Shown piece by piece: positions 1-7,078 of a DNA stretch of 16,538 nt. The notes beneath the pieces are model-generated. The model did no database searches. It was given only the letters and a program-made list of their open reading frames with translations, and was not told the DNA's origin. Position numbers and translations under genes: made by a program. Numbering within the stretch: the first letter of the stretch is position 1; the number at the start of each line of letters is the position of its first letter. This stretch comes from Hallerella sp963597395 (lineage in GTDB: Bacteria; Fibrobacterota; Fibrobacteria; Fibrobacterales; Fibrobacteraceae). The stretch spans positions 1 through 16,538 of the forward strand of contig CAVBPX010000052.1 of assembly GCA_963597395.1 (NCBI GenBank), given 5' to 3'.

Positions 1-2
1 CC

Positions 3-413
3 TACACCCCGGAAGAGGCGGCGGCCATCGCCGTCGAGGACGAGGAACCCCGGCGCAGGTCCATGCGCCTCGCCCCCGAAACGGTCCAGGACGCTCCGAT
101 CCTTCCGGCACCGGAGCCGATCAAGTCCATCGAAAGTGCCGCGGCCAGGACGGATTCCGCCCCATCCAAACTCAAGAAGCGCCTCGCCGCCGAACGGCAG
201 TCCGACCCCGAAGCGTACGAGGCCGTCCGCGAGCGGCTCCGCGAAAACGGATGGACGAAGCCCTCCGAGGTTCCGGCCGAACGCATCCCCGAGGTGATCG
301 GCTGGTTCGACGAATGGAGACAAGAAAAAGCCTCCATGAAAACCCAGACTCCGGAAACGGCCCCGGAAAACGGACAAGAGGAACTTTTCTCCGGAACGGA
401 CGCGGAAAAATAA
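3..413 (+). CDS. C-terminal part of an unrecognised, possibly phage/mobile-element protein (cut by window edge)
   Basis: The reading frame is open from the first complete codon at position 3 to the TAA at 411-413, so the gene begins outside the window. The ATG at 63 is internal to the open frame and need not be a start. The 136 visible residues begin with an acidic stretch (EEAAAIAVEDEE), continue through a Pro/Ala-rich low-complexity linker, and end in a compact, probably helical segment around DPEAYEAVRERLRENGW and VIGWFDEW plus an acidic tail. A disordered linker joined to a small helical C-terminal module is common in phage recombination proteins such as RecT or Erf types. I cannot identify the family from this tail, so that is only a suggestion. 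The two small accessory-looking genes downstream fit a mobile-element setting. Coding status is well supported by the long open frame; function is unknown. Confidence 0.6.
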   Translation, partial: YTPEEAAAIAVEDEEPRRRSMRLAPETVQDAPILPAPEPIKSIESAAARTDSAPSKLKKRLAAERQSDPEAYEAVRERLRENGWTKPSEVPAERIPEVIGWFDEWRQEKASMKTQTPETAPENGQEELFSGTDAEK

Positions 414-428
414 CATAGATTACACGGT

Positions 429-470
429 AAAGAGCCTCCCGGACTTTCCGGAAGGCCTTTACACGGGAGG
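429..470 (+). promoter_or_regulatory. Foldable leader around the ribosome binding site of the small membrane protein
   Basis: Two mutually exclusive helices can be drawn. Hairpin A (429-460) pairs AAAG/GCCT at its base with AGGCCTTT, with one bulged A (433) and one mismatch. It is capped by CCGG (439-442) pairing with CCGG (448-451) around a 5-base loop. Helix B pairs CCTCCCG (435-441) perfectly with CGGGAGG (464-470), which is the Shine-Dalgarno of the gene starting at 477. The helices share bases 435-442, so A leaves the ribosome binding site free and B hides it. The pairing is read directly from the sequence; a switching role is inference. Confidence 0.35.
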
Positions 471-476
471 TCAATA

Positions 477-845
477 ATGGAAGATAAAACAAAAGAAAAT
501 CAGACGGGATGCCAGGGCTGCCTGTTCGAATTGGGAAAGCTCTTGTTGTTTTTCGTCGCCTTGGGTGTCTGCGCCCTCTGCGGCATGGTCGCCTGCTACT
601 ATGTCCTTGGTCCAGGGGCGTTCGAGATGGCCCGCTTCGGGAACCTCTGGGGGACGCTGTTCTTCTTTTTCGTCGTCATCCCCTGCGCGCTTATATCCTT
701 CTTCGGCTTCGGGGCCATATTCTGCATTATAGAAAACGAAAAGAAAAAGGACAAGGCGGAACAGGCGAAGAAAGAAAGGGAGAGAAAACGATACGAAAAA
801 ATGAAAAGACTGGAAGAGGAGAAAAAGAAACATGACGCCCAATGA
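477..845 (+). CDS. Small cysteine-rich two-helix membrane protein of unknown function
   Basis: This 122-residue protein starts at ATG 477, preceded by the strong GGGAGG Shine-Dalgarno at 465-470. A short charged N-terminus is followed by a hydrophobic segment at about residues 19-44, a second at about 58-86, and a highly charged Lys/Glu/Arg tail (87-122) that probably forms a cytosolic helix or coiled coil. Seven cysteines are present, including two CxxC pairs (C12/C15 and C32/C35), which is unusual for so small a membrane protein and could allow metal binding or redox behaviour. The stop overlaps the start of the downstream helix-turn-helix gene by 14 bases, suggesting translational coupling. 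I recognise no family. Two-helix membrane proteins of this kind are common cargo in prophages and other mobile elements, but that is context only. Confidence 0.6.
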   Translation: MEDKTKENQTGCQGCLFELGKLLLFFVALGVCALCGMVACYYVLGPGAFEMARFGNLWGTLFFFFVVIPCALISFFGFGAIFCIIENEKKKDKAEQAKKERERKRYEKMKRLEEEKKKHDAQ

Positions 846-1068
846 CGAAATCCGGCCGTCCATGCGAATTAACAACAGGGAATACTACAACGTCCCGGAA
901 TGCGCGAAGGCCCTGGGGCTGTCCGACCACACGCTGCGCCGCGAAATCTACCGGAAGAACATCCGATTCCTCCGGCACTCCCGGGGGATCTTCATCCTTC
1001 CGGAATGGGCCGACGAGTGGGTGGAAAGCCGGACGGTATCGCCAAGGGCGAGGCCGGGGAGGCGCTAG
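832..1068 (+). CDS. Excisionase-like small helix-turn-helix DNA-binding protein
   Basis: This 78-residue protein starts at ATG 832, with AGGAG at 817-821 ten bases upstream; an in-frame ATG at 862 is an alternative start. The core EYYNVPECAKALGLSDHTLRREI matches the layout of MerR/excisionase-type winged helix-turn-helix domains: a tyrosine-containing entry strand, a helix with 'CAKALGLS', then a recognition helix 'DHTLRREIYR'. It is followed by a beta-wing (IRFLRHSRGIFILP) and a final helix (EWADEWVES). Such stand-alone proteins act as excisionases or small repressors of integrated elements. The C-terminal tail is basic (RARPGRR). The gene overlaps the preceding membrane-protein gene and is the last gene before the core operon that begins with rho. 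Excisionase versus local regulator cannot be decided, because no integrase lies in the window. Confidence 0.6.
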   Translation: MTPNDEIRPSMRINNREYYNVPECAKALGLSDHTLRREIYRKNIRFLRHSRGIFILPEWADEWVESRTVSPRARPGRR

Positions 1069-1084
1069 TGCTCCGTCTCTCCCT

Positions 1085-1153
1085 GTGCCATCGGCACCGT
1101 TCGGAAGACCGAACTCAAGGGCGAACTCGGTTCTCCTTTCGGCTTGTCGAAAG
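1085..1153. repeat. Cluster of back-to-back small hairpins after the helix-turn-helix gene
   Basis: Within 70 bases there are three perfect short palindromes: GTGCC-ATC-GGCAC (1085-1097), GTTCGG-AAGA-CCGAAC (1099-1114) and CTTTCG-GCTTGT-CGAAAG (1136-1153). A weaker one lies at 1123-1133 (GAAC/GTTC). The heptamer CGAACTC occurs twice (1110-1116 and 1122-1128), which allows alternative pairings. No T-tract follows any of them, so they are not ordinary Rho-independent terminators. They could be protein-binding sites at the edge of a mobile element, a structured RNA 3' end, or chance. Confidence 0.35.
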
Positions 1154-1306
1154 CGCCCACGGCAATGCACACGTCTTTTTGAAAGCGTCCCCCTACTGCA
1201 AAGCCGAATTATTATGTATATTATGCACTGGACTTGGTAATCTTGCCTTTTCCACACGATTTATCACAAATTCAATTTCTCATTTTCAAAGTTCGCAGGA
1301 GTCCCT
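1154..1306 (+). promoter_or_regulatory. AT-rich leader and probable promoter region of rho
   Basis: The stretch before rho is much richer in A and T than the flanking genes. It holds a TTGAAA (1179-1184) and overlapping TATTAT-like boxes (1210-1215, 1219-1224), but no pair has the standard 16-18-base spacing, so exact promoter elements cannot be assigned. AGGAG at 1297-1301, 5 bases before GTG 1307, is a clear Shine-Dalgarno and decides the non-ATG start of rho. No open reading frame or RNA gene was recognised here. Rho leaders are autoregulated in Escherichia coli; whether that applies here is unknown. Confidence 0.4.
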
Positions 1307-3256
1307 GTGCCCAGACCGAAAAAAATCGACGGTTCTTCTTCCGTTCACCTGATTTCCGATACCATCTCCCCCGATACGCCCATCCCGGATCTTTCCGCCC
1401 TCGGCGACCTCGCTGCCCCCATCACATTCCCGGAAGACCTGCAGACGGAAACGTCCGCAGCCGAAATGCCCAAGCGCCACCGCGGACGCCCGCGCAAGGC
1501 AAGGCCCATCGAAGACGCAAACGACGCCGGAGAGCAGGCCCCGCAAACCGAAACCTTCCATGCCGAGGACGGCGACCGCTTCCATCAAAACGACTTTTCT
1601 ACCGAACCCGCAGCCCCCACATCGGAACTTTCCGGCGAACCGGTCATCACGGCAACCCCCGGCACGAGCGAGCTTTCCGAAGAAAACCAGGGAAGCCTCC
1701 CCGCCGACGCCGGTGCGAGCCTCCAACAGGAACCCGCCGCCGACATGAGCGCGGTCCAGAATAATCCCGCCTTTGAAGCGCCGATGCCCGACGCCCCGTT
1801 CGGAAACCCGAACGGATACGGCCGCCGTTTCAACAACAATAACGGGAACAACAACGGGAACTTCGGAAACAACCGCCACGGGAAGTTCAACAACAAGTAC
1901 GGAAGAAACAAGTACGGAAGGAACAACCGCAACCTGCCCCAGGACGACATTCCCGACGACCAGCTCCAGGCTCCCCCGGCGGACCCCGAAAAGGTCGCTG
2001 TCGCCATGCAGCGCTGGCGCGAACTTCGCAATACGCCGATGTTCGACCTGCAGGAAAAGGCCGCATCCCTTAACATTCCCGACGTCAAGCGCCTCAAAAA
2101 ACAGGCTCTCATCTACCGCATTCTCGGAGCCATTTCCGGCGAAGGCGCGCCCATCTACACGGAAGGCACGCTCGAAATCATGAAGGAAGGCTACGGATTC
2201 TTGCGGAACGCCGACCTGAACTATCTCGCCGGGCAGGATGACATCTACATCAGCCCGAACCAGATTCGCCGCTTCGAGCTCAAGTCCGGAGACTCCATCA
2301 CGGGTCTCGTGCGCTCCCCACGCGACAACGAGCGCTACTTCGGGCTTGCGCGCGTCGATACGGTCAACGGAGAGGATCCGGCAAAGACAAAGCACCGCGT
2401 CGCGTTCGAATATCTGACCCCGATTCATCCCTACCAAAAGCTCAACCTCGAATGGAAGCAGGACGAATATTCGACCCGCATCATGGACCTTTTCTCGCCC
2501 ATCGGCAAGGGACAGCGTAGCATTCTGCTCGCCCCGCCGCGCACCGGAAAAACAGTCCTTCTGCAAAACATCGCGGGCGCAATTGCCAAGAACCATCCCG
2601 AAGTCAAACTCTTTGTGCTTCTCATCGACGAACGCCCCGAAGAAGTGACGGACATGCGCCGCCACGTGAAGGGCGAGGTCATCGCCTCGACGTTTGACGA
2701 ACCGCCCGAGCATCACACGCAGGTGGCTGACATTCTCCTCGAAAAGGCAAAGCGCCTTGTCGAATACGGAAACGATGTCGTCATTCTGCTCGATTCCATT
2801 ACGCGCTTTGCCCGTGCAAACAACGTCGTCATTCCGCACTCCGGAAAGATTCTCTCCGGCGGCGTGGACGCTCTCGCCATGCAGCGGCCCAAACGGTTCT
2901 TTGGCGCGGCCCGCAAAATCGAAAACGGCGGATCCCTCACCATCATCGGCACGGCCCTCATCGACACGGGAAGCCGCATGGACGAAGTGATTTTCGAAGA
3001 GTTCAAGGGAACGGGCAACATGGAACTCGTTCTCGACCGCCGCATTGCCGAAAAGCGCATCTGGCCCGCAATCGACATTTTCAAGTCCGGAACCCGCAAG
3101 GAAGAACTTCTGCTTTCCGAGGACACGCTGCGCCGCGTCTGGATTCTTCGCAAGTTCCTGCAGGAACAGACCTCTGTGGAAATCATGGAATTTATGCGCG
3201 ACAAGCTTTCGAAGACACGGACCAACGAAGAATTTTTGGCCTCGATGAACGGCTAA
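1307..3256 (+). CDS. rho: Transcription termination factor Rho with long disordered N-terminal extension
   Basis: Rho is the hexameric RNA helicase that terminates transcription by translocating on nascent RNA. The 649-residue product is far longer than the 419 residues of the Escherichia coli protein. Residues 1 to about 235 are low-complexity, with an AT-hook-like RGRPRK (59-64) and an Asn/Gly/Arg-rich block (about 165-210). The Rho_N helical domain follows (about 240-275, MFDLQEKAASLNI), then the cold-shock-like RNA-binding domain (about 286-355, with EGYGFLRN). The ATPase core has Walker A APPRTGKT (409-416), Walker B LLDS (494-497) and the conserved GSRMDEVIFEEFKGTGNMEL segment. The GTG start is chosen from AGGAG five bases upstream. 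It is the first gene of a tight operon with proC and a sigma-54 activator. Identity is certain; the role of the extension is not. Confidence 0.97.
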   Translation: MPRPKKIDGSSSVHLISDTISPDTPIPDLSALGDLAAPITFPEDLQTETSAAEMPKRHRGRPRKARPIEDANDAGEQAPQTETFHAEDGDRFHQNDFSTEPAAPTSELSGEPVITATPGTSELSEENQGSLPADAGASLQQEPAADMSAVQNNPAFEAPMPDAPFGNPNGYGRRFNNNNGNNNGNFGNNRHGKFNNKYGRNKYGRNNRNLPQDDIPDDQLQAPPADPEKVAVAMQRWRELRNTPMFDLQEKAASLNIPDVKRLKKQALIYRILGAISGEGAPIYTEGTLEIMKEGYGFLRNADLNYLAGQDDIYISPNQIRRFELKSGDSITGLVRSPRDNERYFGLARVDTVNGEDPAKTKHRVAFEYLTPIHPYQKLNLEWKQDEYSTRIMDLFSPIGKGQRSILLAPPRTGKTVLLQNIAGAIAKNHPEVKLFVLLIDERPEEVTDMRRHVKGEVIASTFDEPPEHHTQVADILLEKAKRLVEYGNDVVILLDSITRFARANNVVIPHSGKILSGGVDALAMQRPKRFFGAARKIENGGSLTIIGTALIDTGSRMDEVIFEEFKGTGNMELVLDRRIAEKRIWPAIDIFKSGTRKEELLLSEDTLRRVWILRKFLQEQTSVEIMEFMRDKLSKTRTNEEFLASMNG

Positions 3257-3266
3257 GGAGAACCAG

Positions 3267-4076
3267 ATGTCCCAAAAAATCGCATTTGCCGGCGCCGGAA
3301 ACATGGGAGGAGCCATTCTCCGCGGGCTTCTTTCTGCCGGAAAAAATCCCGCCGACATTCTATTCTTTGAACCTTTCGACCAAACGGCAAAGCCCGTCCT
3401 TGCCCTCGGCGCAATCCGCTACGACGACTTCGGAAAGATGGCAGCCGACGCGGACGTCATCTTCCTTTGCGTCAAACCGCAAGTGTTCAAATCCGTCGCA
3501 GGCGAGTGGAGCAAAAGCGCCAAGGCCAACACTTCCGCGCCCGAAATCATTTCCATTATGGCGGGAGTTTCCCGAAAGAAGATTCTCGAGGCCCTTGAAT
3601 TTTCGCACGGGGATGTGGTCCGCGTAATGCCGAACCTTCCGCTCACGGTCGGAAAGGGAGCCATTGCCATTGCACAGGACGGCGTTTCCGCCGAATCGCT
3701 CGAAACGGCGAAGGAACTCCTCGGAACGGTCGGCGAAACGGTCACGGTCGGCGAAAACCTGATAGATGCCGTCACCGGGCTTTCCGGAAGCGCTCCGGCC
3801 TACGTCTTTGAATTTATCGAGGGTCTTGTCCGCGGCGGCGTCAAAATGGGGCTTTCCCGCGCGGTCGCCATGCAGCTCACCCTGGCGACAATCGAAGGCA
3901 GCGTCGAACTTTTGAAAAAGTCCGGCAAGGACACGGGAGAACTCTCGGCCATGGTTTCTTCCCCGGCGGGAACGACCATCGCGGGCGTCCAGGTTCTCGA
4001 AGACGCAAACTTCCGCGGAACGCTGATGCACACGGTGGAAGCGGCGACGCTCCGCTCCCAGGCTCTCGGCAAATAA
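3267..4076 (+). CDS. proC: Pyrroline-5-carboxylate reductase
   Basis: ProC catalyses the last step of proline synthesis, the NAD(P)H-dependent reduction of 1-pyrroline-5-carboxylate to proline, in the cytosol. The 269-residue length is typical of the family. The N-terminal Rossmann fold carries GAGNMGGA (9-16). The middle contains VRVMPNLP, characteristic of the family, followed by GLSGSAPAYVFEFIEGL at the start of the helical dimerisation domain. The C-terminal domain carries SSPAGTTIAGVQVLE, matching the pyrroline-5-carboxylate reductase signature. The start ATG has AAGGAG about 8 bases upstream, 10 bases after the rho stop, so it is co-transcribed with rho. Its stop is 6 bases from the next start. 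No odd residues were noticed. The link to rho has no obvious functional logic and probably reflects genome compaction. Confidence 0.96.
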   Translation: MSQKIAFAGAGNMGGAILRGLLSAGKNPADILFFEPFDQTAKPVLALGAIRYDDFGKMAADADVIFLCVKPQVFKSVAGEWSKSAKANTSAPEIISIMAGVSRKKILEALEFSHGDVVRVMPNLPLTVGKGAIAIAQDGVSAESLETAKELLGTVGETVTVGENLIDAVTGLSGSAPAYVFEFIEGLVRGGVKMGLSRAVAMQLTLATIEGSVELLKKSGKDTGELSAMVSSPAGTTIAGVQVLEDANFRGTLMHTVEAATLRSQALGK

Positions 4077-4082
4077 AGCCTC

Positions 4083-5450
4083 ATGAACCGCACCCGAATT
4101 CTCTTCCTCTCCGAGGAAAACGAAAATGTTTCCTTTTTGGAGGACGTTCTTTCGAGTGTCGGAGGCTACGAGACGAGGCTTTGCGCGGAATCTTCCCTCG
4201 CCGAGGAAACGTTTCGAAAGTTTTCCCCGGCGATTACGGTCGTAAATCTCGACCTGGATTTTTCAAAAGAACTTTTTCAAAACATCCGGGACATTTCGCC
4301 GGCGGCACGTTTTTTGGGGTTCGCCAAGGACGTTTCGAAAGGCGCGGACCCGTTCCTTGAAAAATTTTTCAGCGCAATCCTTTCCGCCGAGGAGCTCCGC
4401 GTCCGCTTCATGACGGAGATTCTTGACTTAAAGAGCCAATCGGAGCTTCTATCATCCATCAACGAGGCCCTAAAGAAAATCGTCGGGCACAGCAAACCCG
4501 TCAAAAGGCTCTACGATTCCATTCTCAAGGCCATTCGCGGCAAGGGCGCAACCGTTCTCATCGAAGGAGAATCGGGAGTCGGAAAGGAACTTGTGGCAAA
4601 GGCAATCGCCTCGGTTTCGCCAAGCCTCATCCCGGTAAACTGCAGCGCCATCAGCGAAAGCCTTTTCGAAAGCGAACTTTTCGGGCACGTCCGCGGGGCT
4701 TTCACCGGAGCCTTTGCCGACAGGCGCGGCCTTCTCGAAGCGGCCAACGGAGGCATCCTCTACCTCGACGAAATAGGCGACATTCCCCTTCCCATGCAGG
4801 CAAAGCTTTTGCGCGCCCTGCAGGACGGCGAAATTCGCCCCATCGGCTCGAACGTCACCAAAAAAATCAAGGTCCGGATTATCGCGGCAACAAACCGCGA
4901 TTTGCAAAAGGAAACGGAAAAGGGCACATTCCGAAAGGATCTTTTTTATCGTCTGAACGTCATTCCCATCCATGTTCCGGCGCTGCGGGAACGCAAGGAA
5001 GACATTCCGGAACTCGTCGCCCACTTTATCCGGGAATTTTCGCTGCGGAAAGACATTTTGCCCAAGGTTTCGGACGAAACGATGCGCGAGCTCGTAAAAT
5101 ACGACTGGCCGGGCAACATCCGCGAACTTGAAAACGCCATCCACCGCGGCATCGTCCTCATGGACGGAAACGAAATTTCACTCGAGAACATTTTTCCGAA
5201 AAAAACGCAAACACCGTCCGAAATGCTTGCCGCTTCCAAAAGCCTGAAAAACATCGGGTTCGCGGAATTTCAGGAAATGCAAAAGCGCGAAGAGCGCGAT
5301 TTCATCATCCGGAAAATTCGGGAGAACGGCGGATCCATCAAAAAGACGGCCGAGGAATTCGGCATGATGCGCCCAGCCCTTTATGCGCACGCAGCCCGCA
5401 TCGGGCTTGACCTCAAGACGCTCCGCAAGGATCTTCCTAGCGAGCCTTGA
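4083..5450 (+). CDS. Sigma-54-dependent activator with degenerate receiver domain
   Basis: This 455-residue bacterial enhancer-binding protein remodels sigma-54 RNA polymerase by ATP hydrolysis. Residues 1 to about 120 have receiver-like length and pattern. However, the usual Asp pair after the first strand is Glu-Glu (E11, E12), and the position expected for the phosphoacceptor in PAITVVNLDLDF appears to be Asn55, so phosphorylation may be lost. The AAA+ domain (about 137-375) has Walker A GESGVGKE (162-169), the sigma-54-contacting GAFTGA loop (205-210), Walker B YLDE with D229/E230, and FRKDLFYRLNV. A Fis-type helix-turn-helix lies at about 418-443 (GGSIKKTAEEFGMM). It starts 6 bases after proC with no clear Shine-Dalgarno, suggesting coupled translation. 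Its 3' end overlaps the convergent TraB-type gene by 14 bases. No partner kinase or target promoter is seen in the window. Confidence 0.93.
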   Translation: MNRTRILFLSEENENVSFLEDVLSSVGGYETRLCAESSLAEETFRKFSPAITVVNLDLDFSKELFQNIRDISPAARFLGFAKDVSKGADPFLEKFFSAILSAEELRVRFMTEILDLKSQSELLSSINEALKKIVGHSKPVKRLYDSILKAIRGKGATVLIEGESGVGKELVAKAIASVSPSLIPVNCSAISESLFESELFGHVRGAFTGAFADRRGLLEAANGGILYLDEIGDIPLPMQAKLLRALQDGEIRPIGSNVTKKIKVRIIAATNRDLQKETEKGTFRKDLFYRLNVIPIHVPALRERKEDIPELVAHFIREFSLRKDILPKVSDETMRELVKYDWPGNIRELENAIHRGIVLMDGNEISLENIFPKKTQTPSEMLAASKSLKNIGFAEFQEMQKREERDFIIRKIRENGGSIKKTAEEFGMMRPALYAHAARIGLDLKTLRKDLPSEP

Positions 5451-6366
5451 TTTGGTAGCCCTTTTCCTCGAGAAGGGTGAGGACGTTCGGAGCGTCCCCC
5501 ACAAGATGCGCGGCGCCGACGGTGGCAAAAACCTTTTGGCCCGCGGCAGAAAGGGAGTCGAGCTTTTGCGCCATCAGAACATTCCGTTTGGCATAAATTT
5601 CATCGCCGTAAACGTTGTCATCGACTTCCGCCGACAAAAACTGTCGAAGCGCGGCGGCATTCCCGCATTTCCAGGCCGAGAACAGGCCAAAAACAAGCGA
5701 ATCCAGGCTGCAAATTTCCCGAAGCGTACTTTCCAGATAGCCAATTCCCAGCGAATCCTCTTTCGCCGAAAAAATCTTCAGTTGGCTTTCGGGCGTTTCA
5801 AGCGGAAAGACCATCTTTCCCAAATCGTTTGCCCGGGAAATGATTTCGACGTCTATCCCCAGTTCCGCTTCGATCCCCGCATGTTCAAACGCCGCGGCCG
5901 AAAGGGCGTTTGCCACAAGCCACGGCCGAAAATTTTCAAAAACGGAAACGGGAATTTCCCAGGCCCGCGAAATCGAATCGAGCGTTCGGTACAAAGTATC
6001 GGGCAGAACGTTTTTCAGAAGAACTCCCCGGGGAAGGTATCCTTCGCTCAAGACAAGGCTTTGCGTTTCCTTCACCGTCGAATCCTTTAAAATATCCAGT
6101 TCCACGGCGACGAGATCCGAAGTTTCAAGCGCCGAATCGATGACGGAGGCCAACGGATAAAAGGAGGAGTCCGCCATATGGATGCTTCCGAGAAGCCAAA
6201 TATTTCCGCGGTCTTCCTTTTGAAGAAGCCAAAGCAAATGCCTTTCGCCGCATGCGCTTTTTTCGAGATACTCCGGAATTTTCTCTCCGGCATTTTTTGT
6301 CGGAGCGCAGGCCAAAAATAGCATACAAAGTAACAGAATAATTTGTTTGCAATCAAACGGTTTCAT
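5437..6366 (-). CDS. TraB/GumN-family lipoprotein (TIKI-like putative metalloprotease)
   Basis: This 309-residue protein begins with a hydrophobic signal (ILLLCMLFLAC) ending at Cys20, a probable lipoprotein cleavage site, so it is likely membrane-anchored outside the cytoplasm. The TraB/GumN (PF01963) hallmarks are present: GSIH (60-63) after a short strand, VELD with Glu89, and a second GAAH (284-287) near the C-terminus. In eukaryotic TIKI relatives these Glu/His residues bind metal for proteolysis; activity in bacterial members is mostly undetermined. The ATG at 6366 is preceded by GGAG on the coding strand. An upstream extension of the open frame has no signal peptide and overlaps the ATPase gene, so I rejected it. 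The start overlaps the end of the ATPase gene by 14 bases, making it the last gene of the transporter operon. A role in the handling of the imported compound is inference. Confidence 0.85.
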   Translation of the reverse strand: MKPFDCKQIILLLCMLFLACAPTKNAGEKIPEYLEKSACGERHLLWLLQKEDRGNIWLLGSIHMADSSFYPLASVIDSALETSDLVAVELDILKDSTVKETQSLVLSEGYLPRGVLLKNVLPDTLYRTLDSISRAWEIPVSVFENFRPWLVANALSAAAFEHAGIEAELGIDVEIISRANDLGKMVFPLETPESQLKIFSAKEDSLGIGYLESTLREICSLDSLVFGLFSAWKCGNAAALRQFLSAEVDDNVYGDEIYAKRNVLMAQKLDSLSAAGQKVFATVGAAHLVGDAPNVLTLLEEKGYQIKAR

Positions 6367-7078
6367 TTGCCCACTCCAAAAAAGGCGAATGGCGAAGTTC
6401 TTCCGGAAGTCCTTCCCGCACGAGACCCTTTCCGTCCAGGGCGATAATCCGGTCCGAAAAGCGGAACGCGTAATCCAGATGGTGCGTCGAAAGCAGCACG
6501 GAAAGCTTCCGCGTTTGTGAAAGCTCGCGAAGCAGCCGGAAAAGCGAAAGAATGTTCGGAACGTCCAAAAAGGCGGTCGGTTCGTCAAGCAGAAGGAGCT
6601 CCGGCTCCGCGGCAAGAGCCCGCGCCAAAAAGACGCGAGAGCGTTCCCCGTCCGAAAGTTCCGAAGCGTTCCGGTGCGCAAAGGATTCCATCCGGACGCT
6701 CGCAAGAGCCTCGTCAATCTTCCGGTTGTCCGCCGCCGAACGGCCGTCAAAAATTCCCGCATAGGGAATCCGTCCAAGCGATACAAACTCCCGAACGTCC
6801 ATGCCGAAAGGGATGCGCTCCCCGGTAAAGACCGAAGCAATCTTGCGGGCGCGCATGCGGGCATCCATTTTTTCAAAAGGCTCCCCGGAAAGAAAGAGGT
6901 TCCCCGTTTGCGGAGCGAGCAATCCGGCAAAGCTCTTCAGGATTGTACTTTTTCCCGTTCCGTTCGGACCCACAAGAGAGACGACGCTCGAAGCCGAAAG
7001 GGACAAGTCGGCGGGCGAAAAAAGCGGTCTTGCATATCCCGCCGAAAAGTTTCGGGCAAACAAAAGAACGCTAGGCAT
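6353..7078 (-). CDS. ABC transporter ATP-binding protein (FecE/BtuD/HmuV type)
   Basis: This is the cytosolic ATPase subunit driving the FecCD-type permease encoded just upstream. The 241-residue product shows Walker A GPNGTGKS (37-44), a Q-loop region in which FTGERIPFGMDVREFV replaces the more usual glutamine context, the signature LSDGE, Walker B LLLLDEPTAFLD and the switch histidine STHHLD. LSDGE instead of LSGGE is common in iron/heme/B12-type ATPases. I chose the ATG at 7078, which overlaps the permease stop by 8 bases and has GGAGGCG just upstream on the coding strand. The frame is open 19 codons further, but that part reads as shadow of the permease gene. The imported substrate cannot be told from the ATPase alone; iron-siderophore, heme or cobalamin are the family norms. 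Confidence 0.93.
   Translation of the reverse strand: MPSVLLFARNFSAGYARPLFSPADLSLSASSVVSLVGPNGTGKSTILKSFAGLLAPQTGNLFLSGEPFEKMDARMRARKIASVFTGERIPFGMDVREFVSLGRIPYAGIFDGRSAADNRKIDEALASVRMESFAHRNASELSDGERSRVFLARALAAEPELLLLDEPTAFLDVPNILSLFRLLRELSQTRKLSVLLSTHHLDYAFRFSDRIIALDGKGLVREGLPEELRHSPFLEWANETV

Noticed and set aside
1069..1306. Possible tRNA gene or attachment site near the hairpins
   Set aside because: No cloverleaf with acceptor, anticodon and T-loop consensus could be drawn, and no matching att direct repeat is visible in the window.
1779..1940. AAC/GGAA-rich stretch as a simple-sequence DNA repeat
   Set aside because: It is in frame and encodes the Asn/Gly-rich block of Rho; codons vary (AAC/AAT), so it is treated as a protein feature.
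1286..3358. 690-codon open frame on the minus strand opposite rho
   Set aside because: It is antisense to a certain rho gene, has no family resemblance and low-complexity composition, and arises from the GC-biased codon usage of rho.
6367..6930. Upstream extension of the TraB-type frame giving 497 residues
   Set aside because: It lies inside the ABC ATPase gene in another frame; the lipoprotein signal begins at 6366.
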